In this document: piece by piece, positions 46,680-53,400 of the stretch
Numbering within the stretch: position 1 is the stretch's first letter
Layout: each line of letters starts with the position of its first letter
Virus record (IMG/VR): IMGVR_UViG_3300001242_000018
Coordinates: 62,001 to 126,000 of that record
Reading direction: 5' to 3' (one strand)
Source of the DNA: a virus
Length of the DNA stretch: 64,000 nucleotides
Translations under genes and position numbers: made by a program
Notes under the pieces: generated by a model
The model's input: the letters and a program-made list of their open reading frames with translations, nothing else
The model's database searches: none
Told to the model about the DNA's origin: nothing

Positions 46680-46710
46680 AAGATGATCGGTTACAACCTA
46701 TTACTCATCT

Positions 46711-47013
46711 TTAGATCTCCATCCAGTTACTAAACTCAGAATCTTGCTCTAAACCTTTAGAAATAAGTAATTTTACAAGAGTGGGTATGTCTCTATCAAT
46801 CATAGATTCAAAAGAAGAATCCGCTAAACTTACTAAAGAAAGTTCATCTAATATGGGATTAAGTATATCCCACTCTTCTTTGGTATAACTATCAGTAAGA
46901 TAATGATAATTATTCCAACATTCTTTAGTATTGATCGTAACTACAATTAAATCTGGTTCATCTGGAAACGTACATACATGAAATATAAATTTATTTGTAT
47001 CTATAAATATCAC
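46711..47013 (-). CDS. Hypothetical protein in tRNA cluster (97-100 aa)
   Basis: Soluble alpha/beta protein; the frame is open upstream into the fMet tRNA, so the start must lie near 47013. GTG 47013 overlaps the AAAGGAG ribosome site; the codon with normal spacing (eight bases) is ATA 47004. Contents such as 'YTKEEWDILNPILDELS' give no family. Inserted between two tRNA genes like the neighbouring small ORFs. Confidence 0.5.
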   Translation of the reverse strand: MIFIDTNKFIFHVCTFPDEPDLIVVTINTKECWNNYHYLTDSYTKEEWDILNPILDELSLVSLADSSFESMIDRDIPTLVKLLISKGLEQDSEFSNWMEI

Positions 47014-47025
47014 TCCTTTAATGTT

Positions 47026-47101
47026 TGGTTGCGAGTGCCGGACTCGAACCGGCAACCTCCAGTTTATGAAACTGACGAGCTTCCAATTGCTCCAACCTGC
47101 G
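47026..47101 (-). tRNA. Initiator-type tRNA-fMet (CAU)
   Basis: Has the bacterial initiator marks: C1-A72 mismatch, A11-U24 pair in the D-stem (GAGC/GCTC), loop TTCATAA and an end reading CGCAACCA. The three G-C pairs normally at the base of the initiator anticodon stem are missing: the stem reads TCAGT/ACTGG instead of TCGGG/CCCGA. Confidence 0.8.
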
Positions 47102-47105
47102 ATAA

Positions 47106-47233
47106 TGCTGCAATTTAGTGGACTACGTGTACCTTAATCCGTGATAGATCCTTTACCCATATTAGCAGATATATTACATCAGCTTATGGAGTTATATCAC
47201 TGGTTAAAGTCGCGCCGTTTGCAGCTGCCACTA
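47106..47233 (-). ncRNA. Inter-tRNA structured element A, copy 1
   Basis: Lies between the Pro-like tRNA and the fMet tRNA. Shares a 27-base identical block (47106-47132) and a 20-base block with one change (47212-47231) with copy 2 at 48757-48870. On the minus strand TAGTGG and GCTGCAA at one end can pair with CCACTA and TTGCAGC at the other in A-B-A'-B' order, i.e. a pseudoknot. The unique middle forms its own long stem (CTTTAA/TTAAGG, GTGATA/TATCAC). See findings. Confidence 0.55.
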
Positions 47234-47248
47234 CAGGGCGTGAAGCCC
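47234..47248 (-). other. Small hairpin before Pro-like tRNA
   Basis: AGGGC / GCCCT stem with a five-base loop between element A copy 1 and the 3' end of the UAG-anticodon tRNA; perhaps a processing signal. Confidence 0.35.
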
Positions 47249-47250
47249 TC

Positions 47251-47327
47251 TGGTCTGGGTGGAGAGATTTGAACTCCCAGTTACCTGCTCCTAAAGTAGG
47301 CGCCTTACCAAACTAAGCTACATCCCG
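47251..47327 (-). tRNA. Pro-derived class-I tRNA with anticodon UAG
   Basis: The body closely matches the phage tRNA-Pro (45930), but the loop reads TTTAGGA, so the anticodon is UAG (CUA leucine codon). Two acceptor mismatches (G2-A71, A5-C68) and one in the anticodon stem; encoded CCA. Either a tRNA-Pro gone astray or a recruited leucine tRNA without the class-II arm. Confidence 0.6.
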
Positions 47328-47391
47328 AGGAGGCCCAAGGGTCGCAACTCCTTGAGCACATGATAAAGTGGTTGGGATCAGCAGTTATCCC

Positions 47392-47476
47392 TGGCGGAGG
47401 GTACAGGAGTCGAACCCGCTAGGCTTTTACACCTCGACTGTTTTCAAGACAGCTTACCACCGTTGGCCTACCCTCC
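47392..47476 (-). tRNA. tRNA-Ser (anticodon UGA)
   Basis: Class-II tRNA: acceptor GGAGGGT/ACCCTCC, discriminator G, CCA encoded, anticodon loop CTTGAAA and long variable arm. Confidence 0.9.
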
Positions 47477-47616
47477 GTAATGCAATGGCTTTTATTCGCT
47501 TAGTTAATTGTTCCGGTATGCTAAAGCCATTAAAATATCAACCGTCTACAATTTAATACTGGCGGAGACAGAGGGAGAATCGACTTATAAATTGCGACTC
47601 TCCATGATTCCATAAA
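47477..47616 (-). other. Spacer with tRNA-like 3' remnant
   Basis: About 140 bases, no gene. Holds an inverted repeat AATGGCTTT/AAAGCCATT, a GGAGA/TCTCC hairpin and, on the minus strand, a tRNA-3'-end-like sequence (TGTCTCCGCCA) with no matching 5' half. Probably debris of a lost tRNA. Confidence 0.4.
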
Positions 47617-47632
47617 TGGCGGAAGGTATAGG
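47617..47632 (-). repeat. Orphan 3' end of tRNA-Ser(GCU), with CCA
   Basis: GCGGAAGGTATAGG (47619-47632) is an exact copy of the 3' end of the tRNA-Ser(GCU) gene at 48081-48094 and continues into an encoded CCA that the intact gene lacks. The HNH gene lies exactly between the two copies, like an insertion into the tRNA 3' end. Confidence 0.75.
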
Positions 47633-47635
47633 CCC

Positions 47636-48070
47636 TTATAATACATGTTTCCATATTAAACGATTCTTTATATCAGATATTACACTGTGATGTATTTCAA
47701 ATAATCTTCCTAATTCTCTAATACCATAGCCATTACTAAGTAAACATCTAATATATACAACCTGTTTTTCATTAAGTTTTGCATTAACATGATTAGAACC
47801 CTTTATACTAGGTCTATTTCTCATCTTTTCTCTAGTTGATTCGGGTAATTTCTTACCAAGCATATGTAATCTACTATGTTCTTTTCTTGTGGTCAATTCT
47901 AAATTACTAGGTTCATTATTTCCTTTACATTCATCTTTGTGATGAACAATTTCAGAACTAAGTAACTCTCTACCAAGTTTTGCTTCCATAACTAATCTAT
48001 GTTCGTTATTGGTGGTATTTTTGTTTATTCTAATCTTTTTATATTTATTAGAAATAATAATCACCACCAA
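47636..48070 (-). CDS. HNH homing endonuclease with C-terminal DNA-binding part
   Basis: 144 residues. HNH core: 'NNEHRLVMEAKLGRELLSSE', then 'IVHHKDECKGNNEPSNLEL' and 'TTRKEHSRLH', the HNH_3 pattern with His-His and Asn. C-terminal 'LNEKQVVYIRCLLSNGYGIR' and 'ISDIKNRLIWKHV' resemble the helix-turn-helix targeting domain of such enzymes. Sits inside the tRNA cluster, flanked by the duplicated tRNA 3' end. Start is unclear: TTG 48070 overlaps the only ribosome site (GGTGGTGAT), whose normal spacing points at ATT 48055. Confidence 0.8.
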   Translation of the reverse strand: MVVIIISNKYKKIRINKNTTNNEHRLVMEAKLGRELLSSEIVHHKDECKGNNEPSNLELTTRKEHSRLHMLGKKLPESTREKMRNRPSIKGSNHVNAKLNEKQVVYIRCLLSNGYGIRELGRLFEIHHSVISDIKNRLIWKHVL

Positions 48071-48081
48071 TTAGTTTAGAG

Positions 48082-48166
48082 CGGAAGGTATAGGATTTGA
48101 ACCTATGCAGGTGTTACCCTGGCCTTTGATTAGCAATCAAGCACATTACCGCTCTGTCAACCTTCC
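48082..48166 (-). tRNA. tRNA-Ser (anticodon GCU)
   Basis: Class-II tRNA with acceptor GGAAGGT/ACCTTCC, loop TTGCTAA and long variable arm. No CCA is encoded here (GCTC follows); the CCA-bearing copy of the 3' end lies beyond the HNH gene. Confidence 0.85.
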
Positions 48167-48167
48167 A

Positions 48168-48245
48168 GTCATTCAGTGTGCCAGTCTTAAGTGGGTTCCA
48201 TTGGGCACACTGAATATTGTATGTGAGCTCTAGAGATATGCCAAC
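48168..48245 (-). ncRNA. Inter-tRNA structured element B, copy 1
   Basis: Fills the gap between tRNA-Tyr and tRNA-Ser(GCU). On the minus strand: a GTTGGCA start, a GCTCACA block, then a 12-bp stem (48171-48182 / 48204-48215) whose 3' side abuts the tRNA-Ser 5' end. Copy 2 at 48950-49026 keeps the same blocks, with a compensating pair change in the stem. Confidence 0.5.
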
Positions 48246-48256
48246 TCTAATACTTA

Positions 48257-48342
48257 TGGTGGAAGAGGTAGGATTTGAACCTACGAAGTTGTTACACGGC
48301 AGATTTACAGTCTGCTCCCATTAACCACTCGGGCACTCTTCC
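48257..48342 (-). tRNA. tRNA-Tyr (anticodon GUA)
   Basis: Class-II tRNA: acceptor GGAAGAG/CTCTTCC, anticodon stem GCAGA/TCTGC with loop CTGTAAA, long variable arm, encoded CCA. Confidence 0.92.
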
Positions 48343-48345
48343 ATG

Positions 48346-48426
48346 ATAACGGTTTCAGGGGAGGGATTCGAACCCACGACCTTCAGGGTATGAACCTGAC
48401 AAGCTACCTCTACTCAGCGTCGTTAT
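48346..48426 (-). tRNA. tRNA-Met elongator-like (CAU), degenerate ends
   Basis: Anticodon arm TCAGG/CCTGA with loop TTCATAC and a T-arm GTGGGTTCGAATCCC look sound, but the usual 7-bp acceptor cannot be formed and no CCA follows. Instead ATAACG/CGTTAT (48346-48351 / 48421-48426) closes the molecule with extra unpaired bases. May be a decaying gene or may need trimming and end repair. Confidence 0.5.
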
Positions 48427-48503
48427 GGAAGGGGAAGTAGGATTCGAACCTACGAATGTACGGATCAAAACCGTATGCCTTAGACCAACTTAGCTACACC
48501 CCT
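48426..48503 (-). tRNA. tRNA-Gln (anticodon UUG)
   Basis: Anticodon stem TACGG/CCGTA with loop TTTTGAT, T-arm GTAGG/CCTAC, acceptor AGGGGTG/TTCCCCT with one mismatch, encoded CCA. Confidence 0.85.
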
Positions 48504-48654
48504 ACATATTTATAAAGTGTATTACAATATCTAAGAAACTTAAGTCTTTAAATTCCCAAAATAATAATTCATTACATTCTATGCATGGAATTAATTCATA
48601 AAATTCTATATCGCAATTTCCATACAAACAAGTTGAACATGATTTCTTAGACAT
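48502..48654 (-). CDS. Cys-rich mini-protein (50 aa)
   Basis: ATG 48654 with AAGGTGATGAT upstream. Cys at C-S-T-C, Y-G-N-C and C-I-E-C suggest a zinc knuckle. Stop overlaps the tRNA-Gln 5' end by two bases. One of four protein genes sitting between tRNAs. Confidence 0.55.
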   Translation of the reverse strand: MSKKSCSTCLYGNCDIEFYELIPCIECNELLFWEFKDLSFLDIVIHFINM

Positions 48655-48675
48655 TATATCATCACCTTATATTAT

Positions 48676-48753
48676 TGGTATCGGTGGAGGGACTTGAACC
48701 CATCACTGGTACGGGCTTAAACCGTATGTCTCTGCCAATTGGACTACACCGAC
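48676..48753 (-). tRNA. Unusual class-I tRNA with anticodon UAA (copy b)
   Basis: Anticodon arm identical to copy a (TACGG, TTTAAGC, CCGTA), acceptor GTCGGTG/CACCGAT, encoded CCA, no long variable arm, weak D- and T-stems. Expected to read UUA if charged. Confidence 0.6.
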
Positions 48754-48756
48754 ATG

Positions 48757-48870
48757 TGCTGCAATTTAGTGGACTACGTGTACTTCTTGAGGATAGATTC
48801 TCTAGTCCACTTTAATAAATAAACTAGAGAATCTATCCGAACAAGAAGCAGCGCCGCTTGCAGCTGCCAC
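48757..48870 (-). ncRNA. Inter-tRNA structured element A, copy 2
   Basis: Occupies the whole gap between tRNA-Asn and the UAA tRNA (copy b), three bases from each. Ends match copy 1 (27-base identical block at 48757-48783; second block at 48851-48870). The middle is a near-perfect 22-bp hairpin: CTTCTTG (48783-48789) with CAAGAAG, and a 15-bp stem 48791-48805 / 48824-48838. Middle sequence is unrelated to copy 1, yet both form a stem at the same place. Confidence 0.6.
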
Positions 48871-48872
48871 AT

Positions 48873-48947
48873 TGGCAGGGAAAGCTGGATTCGAACCAGC
48901 AACATACGGATTAACAGTCCGCCGTTCTACCATTGAACTATATCCCT
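48873..48947 (-). tRNA. tRNA-Asn (anticodon GUU)
   Basis: Anticodon stem GCGGA/TCCGT with loop CTGTTAA, D-stem GTTC/GAAC, T-arm GCTGG/CCAGC, discriminator G, encoded CCA. Confidence 0.9.
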
Positions 48948-48949
48948 GT

Positions 48950-49026
48950 GTCATCCAGTGTGCCAGTCTTGGATTGCACCCTCCGGCACACTGGACATTG
49001 TTTGTGAGCACTGGACATCTGCCAAC
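48950..49026 (-). ncRNA. Inter-tRNA structured element B, copy 2
   Basis: Immediately upstream (minus strand) of tRNA-Asn. Same order of blocks as copy 1: GTTGGCA, GCTCACA, then TCCAGTGTGCC/GGCACACTGGA stem (48954-48964 / 48985-48995). Loop differs from copy 1. Confidence 0.5.
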
Positions 49027-49042
49027 ATCCATTATTAAAAGC

Positions 49043-49204
49043 TAATAGGTAGATGAGAGATTGCAGTCTCTCATGATTTAGTAATCCCCTGCAGTAGAAT
49101 TACACAGTGTTGACTTCTGGAATTGAGATATACCACACCTTATACGCCATGTATAATATATCCCAGTGTATACCTTAGCCTTCGGTATAGCCCACTACCT
49201 ATTA
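49043..49204 (-). ncRNA. Multibranched structured RNA candidate (element D)
   Basis: About 160 bases at the head of the tRNA cluster with no ORF. Outer stem TAATAGGTAG (49043-49052) with CTACCTATTA (49195-49204), 10 bp. Inside, on the minus strand, come four branches: TATACC/GGTATA; CTGG/CCAG enclosing GATATA/TATATC and TTATAC/GTATAA; GTAAT/ATTAC; and ATGAGAGA/TCTCTCAT. All are nested, like a compact four-branch RNA. Not a tRNA, tmRNA or RNase P that I can recognise. Confidence 0.55.
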
Positions 49205-49220
49205 ACATCTTCGACATTCC

Positions 49221-49466
49221 TTAACTATAACGAGCTATTGAAGCATTGGCCCAGAATACAGCCTCTTCAATCTTCTTTATAGCTTCGCGTTTATCCATGC
49301 TGTCAGGACATAATTCATTGATAAGTTCTGCGAAAGCCTTACCCATACCGCGAATCTCCTCATACTTCTGAGGCTGCTCTTCCGTAGGAGGATGATAGCT
49401 AAATCTTTTCTCGATTTCAACGTCAGGGATGCTCTTTAAGTCCTGAACTTTATTTGTATCATTCAT
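49221..49466 (-). CDS. Acb2/Tad1-domain protein (cyclic-nucleotide sponge-like)
   Basis: 81 residues from the ATG at 49466, after AGGAAGTGAT. Carries the characteristic 'RFSYHPPTEEQPQKYEEIRG' start and the 'IEEAVFWANASIAR' end of the short helical-hairpin family now called Acb2/Tad1. Studied members bind CBASS cyclic oligonucleotides or Thoeris cADPR-type signals, and so block host abortive-infection defences. Whether this copy binds a ligand is not shown. First protein gene upstream of the tRNA cluster. Confidence 0.65.
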   Translation of the reverse strand: MNDTNKVQDLKSIPDVEIEKRFSYHPPTEEQPQKYEEIRGMGKAFAELINELCPDSMDKREAIKKIEEAVFWANASIARYS

Positions 49467-49471
49467 ACTAA

Positions 49472-49777
49472 TCACTTCCTGCGTCGTTTATTATACCATT
49501 TTACAGGATTGTTAGATGTAAACTTTTCATAGCTAGGTTTCTCAAGAGGCATAGGTGCGAGTCTAGCATGCATCATAAGACCGATAGGATTGATATGCTC
49601 TTTTACTGTTAAAATACCGCCATCTATAATGTAATCTACGCTATTTTTAAGCTCTTTACCGTTTTCATCTACTATGCACAACCCGCTATAACCTGAGCAT
49701 TGGTTATTGCTAAAAGAATTCCTTACTCGGGTCTTAAATTCGATTATATCTTCTTTAAGAAGATTGGCAAAACTCAT
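49472..49777 (-). CDS. Hypothetical protein (101 aa)
   Basis: Start at ATG 49777, after GGTGATACG; the frame is open to 49825 but that part overlaps the previous gene. Small alpha/beta protein with a very basic end (KWYNKRRRK). Family not recognised. Stop overlaps the ribosome site of the Acb2-like gene. Confidence 0.55.
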   Translation of the reverse strand: MSFANLLKEDIIEFKTRVRNSFSNNQCSGYSGLCIVDENGKELKNSVDYIIDGGILTVKEHINPIGLMMHARLAPMPLEKPSYEKFTSNNPVKWYNKRRRK

Positions 49778-49790
49778 CGTATCACCAACT

Positions 49791-50132
49791 TTACTCTGGC
49801 GGCGGAGGATCTTCTGGAGGTTCAAGGTCTGACTCTATCGGTTGAGGTAAGTCACGACATTCTTCCAATAGGTGAGAGTATATACCTTTGAGTCCCTTAC
49901 TAACAGTTCTTAGTTCCTCGCCAGCAGCCTGAAGTTTCTTTAATGCTTTATTGTGTAATAACATTGCTTGATGATCAAGTACATATATGTGGAATGTATT
50001 AATCTCTCGATAACCCCTACCTTCAGGGTCTAACATTCCGGGATACTTTACTAACGATTCGTACATTCCGAACTTGAGAATTTCAATCTCAACCATCATG
50101 TCTGTACGATTATGACGTGTCATAGCTTTCAT
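49791..50132 (-). CDS. Helical protein with acidic Pro-rich tail (113 aa)
   Basis: GAGGTGGTACC before the ATG. Long helices in residues 5-95, then 'IESDLEPPEDPPPPE', an acidic, proline-rich tail. No family recognised. Confidence 0.55.
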   Translation of the reverse strand: MKAMTRHNRTDMMVEIEILKFGMYESLVKYPGMLDPEGRGYREINTFHIYVLDHQAMLLHNKALKKLQAAGEELRTVSKGLKGIYSHLLEECRDLPQPIESDLEPPEDPPPPE

Positions 50133-50169
50133 GGTACCACCTCATGAAGAGATGATACCATGTTACATG

Positions 50170-50427
50170 CTACATGTCAATACCCATTTCACTTATATAC
50201 TTCAAGTTCATCACGGTAGTAAGGATAGGGTAATAAAGACAAGTACCGCAATTTGCTATTATAGCATTAGTATATTGAGGTACTATTCTACCTTTACTAT
50301 CTTTTAATATCTTCTTGGGATTTAACTTCCAACTCTTACAACACCTATCCAAACCCATTACACGTACTTCATACTCGTTCGAGTCTAGCACGGTGTCCTG
50401 ATTAGAGCATGTATTATTTTCACACAT
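50170..50427 (-). CDS. Cys-rich small protein (85 aa)
   Basis: Seven Cys residues, with pairs at MCENNTC, RCC and NCGTC; may bind metal or be redox active. Overlaps the end of nrdD by eight bases, so it is co-expressed with it. It is not the NrdG activase: no CxxxCxxC radical-SAM motif. Confidence 0.5.
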   Translation of the reverse strand: MCENNTCSNQDTVLDSNEYEVRVMGLDRCCKSWKLNPKKILKDSKGRIVPQYTNAIIANCGTCLYYPILTTVMNLKYISEMGIDM

Positions 50428-53400
50428 GAGGTATGCGATCTGTCTCTTCCGCTACTTTTGCGTCATTGAAGCGCTCAAGTGTTGAAATGTACCCTGTTAT
50501 TCTGCGAATCCTATCTATCTTATCTCTTTCTCCACATACAGGACAGGGTTCTCCATGTGGTATTATATTATTATGAGTACCACAGGACTTGCACAAATCT
50601 ACTGGATAATTAACAGCAGCGTAACCCATATCGCAAGCGGCCATGTGTAATACTATATTCTCAATAGCATCGATATTGTGTTGCGGCATACTTTCGAATT
50701 CAATGTAACTCATGTGGCCACCATTGCAATATTTATGGAATGGCCCCTCTATTGCTATTTTATCATAATAGCTAATAGGATAATCAACCGGTACATGATA
50801 ACTGTTTGTATAGTATTTCTTATCAGTCGCTCCGGGAATTGTCCCAAACTCTTCACGGTCAAGTTTGGTAAACCTACCCGATAAACCTTCTGCCGGAGTA
50901 GCAATAACAGAGAAGTTAAGGTCGTATTTCTCGCATGCTTCATCGGCTATCTTGCGAATATAAGATATAATTTTATGACCCAGGGCCAGTGCATTTGTAC
51001 TTTCAGCATGATACTTACCTACAAGTACTTTCAAACATTCAGCTAAACCAATAAAGCCTAGTGTAAGTGTACCATGCCTAGCAGCTAGATAGATACTATC
51101 TTCTGGATTTAATTTGTCAGCATCCCTGTATAAGTCTTGACCAATTAGGAAAGGAAAGTCTTTAGCCTTTAATGTACATATATATTCAAAACGATGCATG
51201 AGCTGCCGTACTATAAGGTTTAATACTTCATTATGCAATTCAAAGAAGTAACTTAACCTGGCATCTGTATCATCAGGATGCTTTAACATAGCCTTTATAG
51301 CTAGTCTGGGTAAATTCTCTGTGGTAAACCCTACGTTTCCTCTCTCAATTGTAGTAGATTCTCCATGACGGTCGGCTACTACACGGGTACGACAACCCAT
51401 ATAAGAGATATCTCCGTCTTTATTAAAACTACTGTCGCAGAATACCCAACTAGGATTGAGCCGTTTAGCTGAAACTTCCTGTGCCAAACGAAATAGGTGA
51501 TAGTACGGATCCGACTTATGCATATTAACGCCGCTCTTAATCTTAAAGCAAACGTTAGGAAATATCGGTTGCTCGCCATTCCCTAAACCGGCTTTAAAAG
51601 CTCTTAAGAACCATTCACAGATCTTAGCAGCATCGGGACTTTGCACATTACCTATGTTGATAGAAGAGAAAGGGATCTGCCCCCCTCCCCTGCTGTTATG
51701 AACGAAGATACACTCGGCTGTCAAGAATGTTTCATTATCTTCTACAGATAAATCGTAGACGTATTCATCACCACTGTTAGACTCAAGACATTGATTAATA
51801 GAAACGGGGAATACGTTAGTAGCGGCCCCGAGTCGTTTGTCTGTCATAGCATATATATCTATTTCATGGGGCTTAATCTTCTTATACTGGATTAGCTTAT
51901 TGTTTTCTTTGATTAGAGATTTCAGAAATTCGTAGTCGTAATGCTTTTGTTCATACATAACCTTACAACCAAACTCTAATCCTAATCTATTCTCCGCAAT
52001 TCCACTAATAGATATCTCATAATTGAGTGATGTACCGTAATTCGAACTGGTAGTTCTCTCGGCTATATGAGGAAGCTCACGCAACCTTAAAAGCATGAGA
52101 TTTAACTCATTGCGTAATCTCTTACTTACAGTGGTAGCTATAATATAGTTCTCTTTAATACTACCGTCACATTTGAAGTACCCATTAAGGAATGATATAA
52201 GTACTTCATCTTCTGCAAACAAGATCTCTACAGGAATATGTTTAGTATAAGCGTCATAGCCGAACTTGTCTTTAAACATATCGGCCCATACCTTACCTAC
52301 ATTAAACCGTATATCCTTCGGTTTACCGATAGGTGTAGGATAACGATTATAAGTAATATTCTCTCCATAACATTGCTGCATAAGAGAGATTAACTCATCT
52401 TCTTTATTAGTAGAACATACTGTAAAGCAGAGTTGAGATCCTCCTACTACACTACCTTCAGCCACATAATAACCAGCTATCTTGGCAAACTCCATAGTTA
52501 CTACAATATGATCATCTAAGTAGTTTTGAACTTTTCGTGAATGATAATGATCTAAACCGATATCGCCTCTAACCGGTGGGAGATCGATACCTCTTGGAGA
52601 TAAAACATGATTCAATGTTTCTGGGAACCTGCCAGTTACATTACCGTAGTCATCCATACACATAGTAACATGATTATCGGTAGTAGTATTTTTCCTACCT
52701 TCATTGTCAATAAGAGTAATAAGTCTACGGTTATTATCTTTCTTACTGACACTTGTAATATACTTCATCTCTGCCTTACCAGTCACATGGTTAAGACTGA
52801 TAGTTTGATACCGATTGGGTTCAAAGATTTCAGCCAATTTGCCAATAGCTATCTGTAAGAGTTCTTCTTCGACAGTATCGTATATCCAAATCTCCTGACT
52901 ATACGGCAAGCAATGCATCGTGTTAAGGTTATAGATTAAAGCCTCCATAGCTTGGAATCCTTTATGATCGAGTATTCTTTCTACCTGAGTATCAATGGCT
53001 TCCGGATCTAATTCGTTAAAGTTCTTACCTGTAAGTTCTACGCCATACCGTAAATCACGACGTATCTTCTCCCGTTGTTGCTCCATTATTCCGGTCGCGA
53101 CGAACTGATTATCGAAATCCGGATAACTTTGACCGCCGTACATCTCATTCTGATTTGCCTGGATAATTATGCTCGCATGCATAGCAGCGGTCTTTAAGCT
53201 ACGGGCTGGACGGATAAAGCCATGGCCGGTATTAAATCCATGAGCAGCTAGTTTCTCATAAGGTATTTGACAGCAATTGAGTCCTTTGCCATACCAAGCT
53301 TTATCATGGATATGGATGTCTCCATTATCATGTGCCTCACTAAACTCTCGAGGTATTACTCTCTTACCGTAAAAATACCCAGATGCGGCTTCGGATATCT

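Noticed and set aside
47251-47327. Amber-suppressor tRNA
   Set aside because: Anticodon UAG pairs with the leucine codon CUA; reading a UAG stop would need anticodon CUA. TAG is also used as an ordinary stop in this window.
47368-47556. Plus-strand 62-codon frame
   Set aside because: Covers tRNA-Ser(UGA) in antisense; no ribosome site.
47617-48166. Group I intron in tRNA-Ser
   Set aside because: No P/Q/R/S core or exon split in the anticodon arm; the tRNA is complete and only its 3' end is duplicated.
48802-49032. 76-codon minus-strand frame
   Set aside because: It runs through tRNA-Asn and structured elements A and B, so coding is unlikely.
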